NCBI GenBank assembly: GCA_020055645.1
Contig: CM034547.1
Span: 50,346,909-50,410,908 of the forward strand
From: Tomocerus qinae
Taxonomy: Eukaryota; Arthropoda; Collembola; Entomobryomorpha; Tomoceridae
Direction of reading: 5' to 3'
DNA: 64,000 nt
In this document: positions 52,183 to 64,000 of the stretch, in pieces
How the letters are laid out: each line of letters begins with the position of its first letter
How positions within the stretch are numbered: the stretch's first letter is position 1
Notes under the pieces: generated by a model
Database searches by the model: none
Told to the model about the DNA's origin: nothing
What the model saw: the letters and a program-made list of their open reading frames with translations, nothing else
Made by a program: the position numbers and the translations under genes

Positions 52183-53469
52183 ACCTCCCGTCGCAATCTT
52201 TTTGACAAGAATTAAAAATTTTGTACATCATTACATAATCATATTACATGCCTTCATAACAAATGTTTTCATTCTGACAAAAATCAATGGTTATTTTTAG
52301 ATTATTTATAGTAACATTCTAATTGCACTTCTTATCCCAATAAATAATTAAAATAATAATATCGAAAACTGAATCTGTTATTTTCATACACTGTTGATAT
52401 TATAAAATAATTCAAATTATTTCTTCATCATTAAATATATTCATGTACAGTCATACTCATATACTTATAATTTCAAGCCATTTCGTAATTATATATCCAA
52501 TTAAATCCTTATATATAATATATTATATCATTATTATTATAACTAACATTACTTAATTCTATTTCAACTTTAGAACTGAACTTAAATACTATCAAACAAA
52601 ATTAAAGTCATATTTGGGTAATTGTCTCGTTACTGTGGTTGATAAATCTCAAGTTTCGGGGTTAGTTGAGAATTATCCTTGGAACTGCTGTGAAACTAAA
52701 CTTTGCCCATAGTTTTGCGTGAATTTTAAAGTTATTGTTTCTACTCACCAATTTGGATTGCACTGCTTTTGCTGTTTAACTCTTTTCGTTTCGCGAATAA
52801 TTTTGCACATCAGGATGAGTAGTTTGTGGTTAAGGAGTGGTGAGATAGAACGTAGAGAAGTCCATGTGACGCATAAAGAGTTGCAGACCTTCCTAGTGAC
52901 AGTGTTGTAAATGAGACCGAAGTTGTCGTTTCCAGTTTTGGAGAGTCGTCGTTGAGTTTAAAGAGTAGTTGGATGTCGAGTAGGAATGGTTACATCAGTG
53001 TGGAGGAACCAAAAAATTCTGCATCCTCTGTTACTCCAAGATAGTTGAACTGTAGATCCAGTAAACGGAATAATGCCGCTTCATCGCTTAGTGAAGTCGT
53101 GGTCTGACCTCGGAATCAAAGAGTTGTCCCAATGGTTGCTTAGTGGTCGGAGAATACTGTTTTTAAGTCATCCTTGGTTTGGGTTTTGATGATATCGTTG
53201 TTCCTGAAGTCGCTCTGTACGTCAAGGAAAATAGCAGTAAATTAGACTTCAAATATCTTTATCAACATCTTACGCTTTATTAGAATTGCCAAAGTTATGT
53301 CTTTTTCCATGATCTGTTATTGTTGTTTCATCGACGTCTCGACGAATTATTTTTTATGGATCGGTGGTGCTACTTTGTATTCTGTCTGGTAGTCATGTAT
53401 CCGTTGTTATTAGGTCGAGATTCTATCATCCCGCCGCCTTATTTCTTCATTCTGTCGTAGTTTCCAAAA

Positions 53470-53665
53470 AGTGGCCATCTGCAGGTAGAGATACAAAAAG
53501 TGGCCATCTGCTGGTTAAGGTGCAAAATGTGACCATCTGCATGTGAAGATAAAGAATTGTGGCCATCTGCATGTGAAGATACAAATTGTGGCCACCTGCA
53601 GGCTGGTATACGAAAAGTGGCCACCTGCAGTAAAGCATAGGGAAAATTGGTCATCGGCATGCCTT
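53470..53665. repeat. 29-30 bp minisatellite inside the LTR element
   Basis: About seven units with the core AAAGTGGCCATCTGCAGG recur every 29-30 bp near 53472, 53501, 53530, 53560, 53590, 53619 and 53649. The last is the most diverged. The period is not a fixed multiple of three, so overlapping ORFs here are artefacts. Confidence 0.85.
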
Positions 53666-54605
53666 AGGCAGGAAATGCTGTCCCCGTCATCGTGGTGGTT
53701 TAGTATCCCTGACATTGCACGTCAAGGTCCTATATTTTCTGGAATGCTGTTAAATTTGAGATAATGCATATTAAGTCAATTAACATTATTTTTCATAAAA
53801 TCGTAATTTTTAGTATTTCATATTTCTTATTCATAACTAGCTCTATTTCTTATTGCATAGGTAATGTTCAACTGTGTATCTCTTTGTAATACTGCTTATT
53901 TAACCTCCTATATGAGCTATAATTCCCTAGTTACAATATTTGCTGTTCCTTACTGCAAACACGAAATCGTAAATTTTAACATTATAAACTATTTGTACTC
54001 ATGGTGTGTTTTGTGTCCTGGGGATAGATTTTTACCTTGCCGACCAGTTAAACTAATCAAAGAGTGGCCATCCCGATGAAAATTAAAACTGTAGCTTATC
54101 TATGATGTTTCCCCCATTTTCAAATACATACCTGCATGTACAAAAATTTTCATCATGGTAACCTTTTCTATATCAGCTCCAGACATCTGCATGTATGGAT
54201 ACTTCAGCTTAGCAATACTTTCTCGTAAAGCACAGCTTATTTCTTTTCCGGTTATCCTTACATTGAACGAACTGTTTAAGCTTCCCACAGTAATTTCTCT
54301 ATTACTGCCGGCTACTGTAAACATTGTATTTTCTTCTTCCTATACCCATTGCTCGTCCTTACTGACAAACTTAAACTTGGGTCTTCTAGGCTGTATCTAG
54401 TAATAAATTTTGATTAATTTCAAATCATTTAAATTCTTATAAGTGAACCATACCTTTCACGATAGGTTGCTTCTTTTATTACCATACACACCTTCCTGAG
54501 CTTTAATGCGTACCATTGTACACTTCCAAGAACTCTACATATACATCTATAGATTCCTGTTCTAGCTCTCTTTCAATGTCCTTATTGCTAATGCATTAAT
54601 TTTTA

Positions 54606-54930
54606 TGTCTGCATGACTTTCGAGCATCCGCAAACTTTTGTTCTACATATAATTTTAGGACTTTCTTAAATATTTAATGTATCAACATCTGCTGACATCT
54701 TTTTCTACTTAACATTAAGTTTATTAATTTTAAATTTTAATGTCTTCAATGCTTTCATGCACTATGCAGATTTACTATTCGAATTAACATCAATTTTATT
54801 AACCTGTCTGCTGGGCTATCAGTGCACCCGCAAACTTACATTTTCAATTAACATTACTGTGGAGAATAATTTCAAAGTTTCATCTATTCTCCTGTTTGCC
54901 GGACTTTCACACATCCGCTAACTTCTTGCA
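54606..54930. repeat. Three dispersed copies of a TGTCTGC...CATCCGCAAACTT motif in the LTR element
   Basis: Related 35-bp motifs start near 54606, 54805 and 54893. They share TGTYTGC at one end, a CTTTC-like middle and a YCCGCWAACTT end. They lie in AT-rich non-coding internal sequence and look like an old, spread tandem repeat. Confidence 0.55.
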
Positions 54931-56234
54931 CTATAGAATAATTCTATGTTTTTATTCTGTTTCTATGTACTGATCTATGTATATCAATTATATCAATTAT
55001 CAATTAGTACATGTATACGATCTTAATTTCAAAAAAAAAGCCAATTTAAAGAATTGTAGAAGAGATTACTGGACGTTTCAACAAAATTATTAGAATTTTA
55101 AAAGCATTTTAAAACAAGTTAACATTTACATTTAGTCAAGCATGGATACATTTCACAATCTGTAATATTTGCTGTATTTTACTACTATTCTCAGCTATCT
55201 GTCCGTTAGTCAATATACTTATTCAAATATCTATCAGTGTAATACTGCTGAATTCCAATATTCTATTGTATACGAGGACAAGTATGCAAAGTAATATAGC
55301 TACAAAATCTGTATTAAATGCTTGTATTTCTATATACTCTATAGTTCCTGATAAAATCATGCTATTTGCTTAAATCTTTTGTAAAATTCTATGCGTCCGA
55401 CTGTCGTCTATGTAAATCATCTGTTATCTCTCTGTCTACGCTTCCTGAGTCCCTCAACTCCACGCATTCAAATCTCAATTCCTATTCTCTAGTCTCTCCC
55501 GTCGCTTTTAATTTTACTATACTTTTCGATTTCTAGACATTGCTTTCAGAAATTCTAAATTGCTGTTTGAGAAACTAAAATTTAAATCAATATTACTCTT
55601 TTATACTTCAATAATAATTATTCTTATTGCTAGTCTATCTTTAACTGCAATTTATGAAATACTGTTTCAACTATTATTATCGCTAATATTAATTATCAAT
55701 TAATTAGTTACCTCGAACACTCAAATGATTTTGTTTCAGAAGCATGGGGTTGCTTAACTCAAACTAATCTCTGAGATCTACGTTCACCACTTTCGCGTAG
55801 GATACAGTAGATATTTTGACGTTCATTTTGTCTTACTTTAATATTATCTTATATTAAGTTACTCTTAAATTATGATTTCAGGATCACGCTATCAACACGT
55901 TCTGCACTGAAATATTTGATACTTTTTTTAACAAATCCTTGTCTCGTAAATTTCGCAATACGTACTGAGGATTGTTGTTTACCGTTGAGTACTGTAATAT
56001 AGATATAAGTTTTTGTTAAATCAATTCTTTAATTATTATTGTAAATTAGAGATTATCAATAAATTGAACGATACTAAAATATTACGCTTTTTATCTGCTT
56101 GTCTTCTTGGAATCATCTCGTCCTAGTTTGCACACCTGTTCTTTCACAAAACGGTGAAACAATACTGGGTTGGAGACAGTTCTAATTCTGGAGTAACGTA
56201 AGCATTGTAACTGGAAATAGTCTTTTCCTCTCTT

Positions 56235-56509
56235 TAGGTTTGGTCTATCCCGAAGTTTCTTCAGAATTGTAAAGTCTTCATTTCCTCTTCTGGTCAAGCT
56301 AGGTCAATCCCGGAGTTCTTCAGAATTGTAAGGTTCTCTCGTCAGGCTTGGTCAATCCTTGAGTTCTTCCGAATTGTACAGGCTTTGTACTGGTAAAAAA
56401 AATTGTCTTTTTCACTCAGGTTTCGGTAGCATTTGTAAAATTTTGTACTCGTACGAACTATGTATTTTTCACTTCGAGGTTTGATTAAATCCTGGGTTTT
56501 GGCAGCATT
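56235..56509 (-). repeat. Tandem copies of the LTR-end/leader unit next to the 5' LTR
   Basis: On the minus strand, five diverged units begin TTACAA or TTTACAA, like the end of the LTR. Three continue as TTCTGAAGAACTCCGGGATTG-like sequence and two as ATGCTGCCAAAACCC-like sequence. Unit positions are about 56476-56510, 56415-56440, 56340-56383, 56291-56332 and 56235-56272. The leader of the element has been multiplied together with the terminal bases of the LTR. Confidence 0.6.
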
Positions 56510-56912
56510 TGTAAAGGGTTTGGCTCCCCATGTTAGGACAAAGGGAGAGCAAACCTGCTAGGTTCGGGATCCAAGCTACAGGATATGACGAGATGAAGAG
56601 ATGAGGTAAGAGATGGATATGCCGATTCGGTGAATAATGGTTAGAGTGTACAAGTCAGAGTAGGTTTAGTGGACTGTACGACTTTATTGAGTATTAGACT
56701 GAATGGTTGTTGGGAAAGAGAGTAAATAGGAAAGAGAAGTGAATCGTGTCGCGAGTCTGAGGGAACTGCAGTCATGTTCTGGTGTCAGGACTTATAAAGG
56801 TTCGGGTCATTTGGATAGAAGGGAATGGAATTGTTTAGGTAAATGTGGTGTATTTGGGGTGCGGAATGGCTGGTAAGGGGTGGACGAACGTGTGTGTAGG
56901 ACACTCCTTACA
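56510..56912 (-). repeat. 5' LTR
   Basis: 403 bp and, by eye, the same sequence as 51780-52182. Minus-strand TATA-like TTTATAAG lies at about 56792-56799 and AATAAA at 56683-56688, defining U3 and R. The next internal bases (AATGCTGCCAAAACCC) do not form a standard TGG primer-binding site. Confidence 0.9.
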
Positions 56913-59900
56913 TTGTCTTTTAGGTATTCTGGAATACGATGATGTTTGGGACAATAATATAGCATATTTGAAGTGCTGTAAACTCATTATGTTATATCGA
57001 TGTCAAATTAAAATGGCTCCAATTCGCTATACCTTAAAAAGTGCCGTTTATAATAATGTTACCGCTCAACGAACCCTGTCATAAACTTTCCGTGTAGTTA
57101 CATGCAATGACAAACCATCGAAATGTCATCTCAGTCTCAAGTACAATTAAATAAAACTGTAATTATATAGTAAACTTGCAACACATTGCTAAAATGGTAT
57201 CGTTTCTTGTATTCTAGTTAACTACTATGACAAATTGAACTCATGGCATGGAGGGGTTCTAATTTTAACCCGAACTGTTTTTCAAATCCGAAATATTATT
57301 AATCCACTGCTTTAATGTACTAATAATAATAAGGTACAAGAAGAACATATAAAAGTGATACAGAAACATTACAACAGAGACAGCGACACTCTTGACAATG
57401 TATTTAAACAAGAATCCTACCATGTAGGAAGATTGACAAAACATTAGACTGGACTTCTACCGTGCAAGAAATTCTCATGTCCTTGAGCAACATTTCAGAC
57501 CTACAATCGTTAAAACAATTCTCCCATGTACAGATGTAGGAACGTTATTCTGAAACTACGGATCAAAGCCTGCTCGATCTAGCAAAATTTTGATTCTAAC
57601 TTTTACATGAACCGGGAAGTAAGCGAGAGTTCTTTTGTGAAAGTTAAAAGAGTACTTAACTTTATCACAACTTTATCACTTTATTTTACATAGTCAAATA
57701 GCACTCAGGGCATGAAAAACCCATCGGGTTTTTGCTATTTGGTAACCAAAAAAACCCAACCAAAAAACCCAGGGTTTTTGCTGTTTCATACCCAAAACCC
57801 TAACCCAATAACCCAAAAAGCCGGGATTTTGGGTTTTTTGTCCATTGATTAGCAGTACGTAAATGACAATTAATCTAAAAACCTACACTTTTTTAGATAA
57901 ATACTTATATTGAATATATCGAAACATTTTCAATGCATCATTTAACTATTTTTATTGTAATTTGAAATTTTTAGTAAATCAAACATATTTATTCTTCTTT
58001 GCCAAATAAAAGTATGGTAATAGTGTTTTTTTTAAATGCGGGTAAGTATATTCAGTAAAAGGTGGAAAACGGAAAACACGACGGAGCGGAGATATACGCG
58101 CCGTTGTTGTAACAGAAGCATAAAGTAGGGAAGTTAGAAGTATTGGACACGAGAGTTTGCTTTGGGTAAGTTTGAGATGTAGCAAATGACAATAGTCTTT
58201 GCTGTAGTGTTAATACAACTAAGCACTTAAATGTTAGTTTATATTTAGCTAGTGGGAGCAGGGATCTGTAAGTCTATCGGATGTATACAAATACAAAGAA
58301 ACTTGACTAGCTTCGGGAAAATGTACATAAGTACTACATATTTTCAAGTACGGCAAACTTTTGTCAACTGTGTGGCTAACTCTTGAAGACTTGAAGAAAC
58401 TAAGAGTTGGAAAAGCATATTGTCGGAGAACAAATGCTCATGATGTAACTTTTCTAGCTCTACCCCCATTTTGGTACTTGAGTCAGCTACCTTAGCTAAA
58501 TATTTTTTGTTCGGGTTATATGCGTGTATATCTATATTAGAGCATTTATATTTGTACTAATATTATCATTACATGGGTGATATTATGATAAAGGTATTGC
58601 CAACAAAGTTTGGTTTTGGTAAGGCACGCGTTGCTACACATCCTTTGATTTCCTTTCACAAGGAATTCTGTTTTCTGTCTACAAATGCGTGCTGGGCAAG
58701 CTGCCTCCAATCCAAAATGCAACGAACGCAACGATCAAGAATACTTGACAAACTAAAAAAGGCTTTTGTGCCAACTCAAGCATTTTCCCTGATTTTTTTT
58801 CTATTATATTTCTCCATTCGGTCAAAGTGTCTCTTGATGTACAACAAAAGGACTTCCCCACATCTTTTCCTTCTATTATCTCGGAATGCCATCTCTAACC
58901 ATAACTATATACTATATACCTAGTTAAAGGACCCCTCTCTACTAACCGAAGTCAATTATTTGCAAAATGTTTCATAATATTCCTTATTTCGTCAACTATT
59001 CACTAAATACTACATTGTTACTTCAAACGAGATTAGATCTACACTTATAATATAGCAATAGCAATCCCTACAGGTCCAAATTAGAAAAGGTATACTTTAT
59101 ATATACTATCTTGTAACCAAATTAATATTCATGTAACTATTTTATATGTAGTCTATTTGTAATAGCCACTTATCTCATTACTGTTAGGCATAAAGTTAGG
59201 AAAATACAATGGCAACATTTGTCGTTGTGTGACAACTTCTGTCGTAAAGTATTAAGACTACAATGTGTATAGGAAACAGTAGAGGAAACCCCCATACTTG
59301 ATGGTACTACAATTTGAGTTTTGAATAGCGGAGTAGAAAATAGAAATCAAACAACCGCTAATACAAGTAAATGTTTAGGAACTGGAGCCGTAACGTATAA
59401 AATGTAGGTAGGTACATTAAAACAGAGCTAGAAGCATTCATTTGCCATTTGTATTGCCTACAACAAAAGGACATAAAAGAGTCAAGTTGGATAGAAAAGG
59501 GTGTACTCGTAGATGATGATGGTCGGAGTTCCTTACCTACGATGATCAATTGAATTGAATTCATTCAAAGCTTCACCACATCACGCCAGTTTCCCACTAC
59601 ACTATGTATCCAAACTGGAATAAACTTAACTCAATTCTTCCAAACGAATGCGTAGCAGACCACTATGATGATAAAATAAAACACTACTTCACAAAAGTTT
59701 ATTGTTTGTCAAAACTGACTTCAATTTTTTTCTTCACTCAACCCAAACTCTGAACCGATTGCTTTGACTTGACAAACTCTCACTCTCACAAAACTCTGTT
59801 AACCAGATCCCCTGCCTGTCTCGTGTCTTTTAGTTTATAACATTTACTATATCAATGAAATAAAAATGTAAGGCATAATTTAAGCTACTTATACTTATAC

Positions 59901-62900
59901 ATTATGAATCTATTCTTCAGAACTCTATATACCATGATCGTAAAAATTGAATCTGTTGAACGAGGTTTACCTAATATCAAAATCCAGAATTATATTGGTG
60001 AATGCCTCGAAAATGATGCATTTACTTAAAAAATTATTTTCCTCAAGAATAGCATGAATAGACAGAATTTCCGTTGACCCAACTTGAATATTATTTCAAA
60101 TGTAGCAATGTTTTGTCTATTTTCATAATATTAAGTTCCAAATGAGGGTTTGAGACAGTTTTACTGTGTATGCAAAATGGCAAGTCTTGAACTGAAGTTA
60201 TAAACAGGATATCATTAGTGTGTTTATGTAAATACAGAGTTGCAAAGAAGGAAGAGTTGCTTGAGTTATCCCAGTTTTCTCTTTTATTTAGGAGCAACAA
60301 ATTAAATATAAGTAATTATAAGTTGTTTATGTTTCTTTAATAAGACGAAAGCAGAACAGAATATAGAATCTACAGCATGGAGTTATTTGGGAGTGTGTTA
60401 AGTACTGCCATTTGTTGAGCTAAGACAATTAAAAGAGTAAGTTGGAGTTGAGTCAAGGGAAGTGTGATTTGTTCTTTGCTTTGATTCCTGCATGAAAGTT
60501 GTTGTCTCGGAGTGTCTCATGCCAAAATTGTTTGTGTTGCAATCACGAATTCAAGGGAACATTAGCTGCAAGACCAAAATATATTCTATCAAGACTCCCC
60601 AGTCTCGGATTTAAAACAACAGAAGAAAGAGTTTAGGATTCCTTCGACTGCAGACAAAGACTATGCAAATGCACAGCCGGAGGTATTTGTGTTATCTTTG
60701 TGTGGAGCATCAACCAAGTCGTAACCAGTGTTCAAAGTTTGTAGAGATATCTACTTTAATTGTCATCCCAGCCCTTAAGAAAGCAAAGACAGCAATTAAG
60801 CATCACAATTCATATTGTCATTCAAAGTAATGCTACTCCCTTTGTCTACTTAAGTCTGTCCTTGTGAATTAAAACTTTCCTGGATGTGAGGAAAATGTCA
60901 ACACAAGAGTATCATCGGATCAACGGCATCCCTTGACTAATATATATTAACGACAGAATTCTAGTTCTAGAAATCGTATTAGTAGTGCTTAAAACCATTA
61001 TTACTTATTGATTTCCATCCTAACATTTACATATGGAGACCATTAGAAGCCTTTCACTATCCATTGGGTTGTTCAATGACCCGAAACACTAGGAGGTGTT
61101 TGTGATTCTCAGCTCTATTTATTTTTCTTAGCTTTGTTAATAAACAATAGTCTACGTAGACAACATCACCGTCCGTCTCCCTTCTTAGACTTATAGTACT
61201 ACATTCACAGGTACTAATAACGATACATTTACAATTTACACGCATTAGACAGTATACTATACAAATAAAGCTCCAATAAGAAACTATATACAACCAACAA
61301 TAGTAGATTCAGCTATCTTTTCTATGTAAGTAGTCATTAGTTTGCATTACAGTATCAGGTACCTGCATTGTAAATGCTTGTTTTCTATAGTGTCAATTAG
61401 CAACTTACTTTATGAGTATATCAGTATTGTGAGAACATTATACTGTGTGCACATACATACCTAGTACAATAGTTTTCATGAATGGGATAAAAAGTGTTCG
61501 TGAGTGTGAGAGAGTTTTTCGTCTGTTTTCGTCTGCCTGATTTGGTCGTCAAGTCTGTCTCCCTATCTGTCATCTAAGGAATTAAGGGTCGCTTTCTACC
61601 ATTAAGCTTAACAATAGACTTGAAGGCACTTGATGTGGATACTTTGTTTTACGTTCCATATTAACCCTACACATGACAACATTAAATATACTTAATTATA
61701 CATTCGTTAGCTAATACGCATTGAAATATATCCTATCATACTACATAGCACAAAAAATGAATGTTATTAAGCACTTATTTAATGTTTGGTCAATGCAATA
61801 GTAATCTTAACCTATAGAAGACAATCTTATCAGTTTCACTCTATTTGTATTGTACTATATATTTCTATTATGACAAAAACTAAACAAAATAGACAATCTA
61901 CTTACATTTAATTAGCAATATTTATTACCCTCCCGCAACAATAAAGCAGTGTACGTATGTGACAACATCAATAATCAGATATCTATCTATCTAGAGAGAA
62001 AATCAAATAATATTTGTAAAATGTCATTTAATACACTAAAAGTGACTGTTTTGAACTCTGATTAAATGAGTGAATCGTTGGTTGAAGATGTATTACAATT
62101 ACAAGTCAATCCTACAAATAATACGCATTCTTAGGCTTTGCAAATCTTGACTGTCAATTTACACTACAGCTTTTACACTACGCTACAGCTTTTTTTAATC
62201 TGTTTGTAGTTTTTCTGGACTGTTTACTAAAAATGAGTTGGGGTAAGCTGACGCCCGTCTTATAACTTTACACGTACATTTTTGTACTAGATGGTATAGA
62301 CAAAACACACACCCCTTGTGTGACATGACATACGTAGCATTTGAAACATCAAAGACGAGTTGAGAGGGGACTAGTGGAGTGTATCTAGACAAAGTATAAA
62401 GTATACATAAGTAATCAGATGAGGATTAAATACTACTAAACACATTTTAACCACGAAACACTTGCATTATTCTACAATTATGCCGCTGTAATAATAGTTA
62501 TAGTAAGTAGTATTGTTAAATGATGGACTGAAGTGTAGCGATATCCCCATATCTACAAAATAGATCATTAGAAAGCCTTATTTAACTGAGTTCGTTTGGA
62601 GTAAGTAATAGGGCAGGCGGGACACTAAAAGAATAGAGAGTCAAAAATGAACAAGACCCTTATTAAGCGTTTAATCGCCAAGAAACCTTTTAACAATCAT
62701 CACGTCATGTTCAATTCTCCACACACGCTGCTTTTCAAGTCTATATGCATAGCAAAGACAAAAGTGTATAGTAAACTACACCAACCATACCATTATAGTA
62801 TCATCGTGTAATATGTAGATCGATAGCTATTCGGGTATTTAATAAACCTTAATAGTAGTTTTGTGTCCTGTGAAGTTGTAAGCTAATACAAGTGCTAATA

Positions 62901-64000
62901 TAACTCTTTAATATTAATACCTATGCAATATATTTACATGAAGCTCTTCTAATGCAGGGAGTTGTTCTCTCCCTCTCTGTCTCTAATAAACTGATTCTTA
63001 TGGTTGACTTTGTCTTGTTCACCAATTATTCAATAATCGCATTGTCAACTTTGTCGTCCTCTGAATATTAAGGGTTAACGATGTTTCTCTTCCATGCGGA
63101 TATTACATCTTCTTTGATAAAAAAAAACCTTTACATCACAGAAAGTAACTTTTAAGCCAACGAGTCAACTTGCCCATCTGGGCTGCAGTCTCCTTATCAC
63201 TAACACCCACAGAGTTACAAGGAAAAGTTTATTTCGTTGTACCTTTTATATTAAATTTTTCAATCATCTGATTTCTGAGTATACTGATGTTTATGATATA
63301 ATGGTTACTATTTTATTATAACTCAAATTCTTCAGGGCTTTTTCTTTTTTATTTTCCTACTTGCTGTCTCATTTGCATTAAGAGTTTTATTTTTCGTCAC
63401 GGAGGGACAATTTTCCAATCTATCCCTATTGTAATAGTATTAACGAAAATTGTGGAAACTTACAACATTAACGTTCATGTTGCTCTACGGCACATTTTAA
63501 TTGGGTGTAATGGGTACGAACTAATGTAATTCGTTATGATGTTATGGACAATGACTATTGTTATTAATTTCTTGTGAGACTAACTTCAATTTCTTCTATG
63601 GAAAATGGAAGCGCCAAGTAAAAGCTCTGTAATTTTTGAGAATTATCCTCCTTAAATCTAGAAAATATTCAAACTTCAAAAGATATGAAATGCATACTGA
63701 ATTGAGAATAAACTCTTCACCTCTTATTTTTTGAGTATTTACGGTATGACATTAATTATAGAAACTGTTTAGTTTCTTCCGTCGATGTTAGCAAGAAATG
63801 TTTTGGAAAGGAGAAACAGAATCTAAACAAGTCCCAATAGACATGTAGGAGTAAAGCAAGGAAGCGTAAAGAACAGTGTGCCCATTTAAATACACATGGT
63901 AATGCAGATGCTAAGTGAAAATTACCTTCGAAATAATAATAAAAATAGTATCAGCATGCCCATAGTGGTAAGAAGTGGAATAATGTGAATTGAGAGATGT
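56913..64000. other. Gene-poor region to the window end
   Basis: Apart from the hAT-like relic I see only AT-rich sequence with short ORFs. A minus-strand ORF at 58679-58861 has a hydrophobic run (FLVCQVFLIVAFVAFWIGG) but no start context, partners or recognised family. Confidence 0.5.
57706..57847. mobile_element. Old hAT-like MITE relic rich in AAAAACCC words
   Basis: About 142 bp start CAGGGCATGAAAAACCC; the reverse complement of the other end reads CAATGGACAAAAAACCC. Imperfect 8-bp flanks, ATAGCACT (57698-57705) and ATTAGCAG (57848-57855), are consistent with a decayed target duplication. The interior is made of AAAACCC words and their complements, giving several small hairpins. It is non-coding. 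Confidence 0.45.

Larger units (their letters stand above)
51780..56912 (-). mobile_element. Non-autonomous LTR retrotransposon (LARD-like), complete and apparently young
   Basis: Two 403-bp direct repeats (51780-52182 and 56510-56912) bound 4327 bp of internal sequence. By eye I see no difference between them, which implies recent insertion. Each starts TGTAA and ends TTACA, and a 4-bp repeat TTGT flanks the element (51776-51779 and 56913-56916). Orientation is minus: a purine-rich tract GACGGGAGGT (52183-52192) abuts the downstream LTR, and each LTR on that strand has TTTATAAG then AATAAA about 100 nt later. No gag, protease, reverse transcriptase or integrase ORF is present, so mobilisation would need a partner's enzymes. 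No primer site starting TGG lies next to the 5' LTR, which leaves the superfamily open. Confidence 0.9.

Noticed and set aside
52115-52300. ORF starting MVYLGCGMAGKGW, repeated at 56845
   Set aside because: It lies across the ends of the two LTRs, on the strand opposite to the element's transcription, and diverges at once after the LTR end. It is not a gene.
53439-53764. Overlapping ORFs on both strands with HADGH/CRWP-like repeats that resemble zinc-binding repeats
   Set aside because: They are shadows of the 29-30 bp minisatellite inside the LTR element. They occur in several frames at once and have no consistent Cys/His spacing.
58546-58923. 116-residue plus-strand ORF and two minus-strand ORFs with a hydrophobic run or paired cysteines
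   Set aside because: Three frames are open together in low-information sequence. None has a recognised family, start context or linked exons.

Overview
The window is nuclear DNA of an invertebrate animal. It is AT-rich, its genes are split by GT-AG introns of about 70 bp to 7.6 kb, intergenic space is wide, and the two recognisable proteins (ZW10 and a GALNT2-type polypeptide GalNAc-transferase) are animal housekeeping proteins. I cannot name the phylum. No rRNA, tRNA, CRISPR or prokaryotic feature was found. Exon models were built by hand from splice signals, reading phase and protein similarity recalled from memory; no alignment or search was run.

Layout. (1) 3-1877, plus strand: the last seven coding exons of ZW10, truncated at the window edge. 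A hAT-type MITE with a perfect 8-bp target duplication sits 11 bp into one of its introns. (2) 3861-24123, minus strand and convergent with ZW10: a complete 12-coding-exon GALNT2-type gene (632 residues), with a type II membrane anchor, catalytic domain and ricin-type lectin domain. (3) 24124-33766: gene-poor, with short repeats, a 24-bp palindrome and an orphan Cys-containing ORF. (4) 33942-35246, plus strand: a four-exon gene for a secreted protein of 305 residues. Its predicted order of signal peptide, helix A, proline-rich loop, helix B, helix C and helix D resembles a CNTF/CLCF1-type (IL-6 superfamily) four-helix cytokine. It also holds a 63-nt in-frame intron-like segment. (5) About 36040-37090: a minisatellite array with 36-bp and 29-bp higher-order forms. 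(6) 38233-43544, minus strand: a three-exon gene of unknown function (182 residues) with a signal peptide and a strongly hydrophobic C-terminal half-hairpin. (7) 43545-51600: no supported gene. (8) 51600-51768: a foldback element, immediately followed by a 5.1-kb LTR retrotransposon (51780-56912) with 403-bp LTRs that look identical. The element is oriented on the minus strand, has no gag-pol ORF, and is full of internal tandem repeats. (9) 56913-64000: no supported gene, one old hAT-like relic.

ZW10 acts in kinetochore checkpoint control and ER-Golgi tethering, and GALNT2 in Golgi mucin-type O-glycosylation. The two secreted-protein genes are convergent neighbours separated by the minisatellite; no functional link between them is shown by sequence. 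The item most worth following up is the candidate helical cytokine at 33942-35246.
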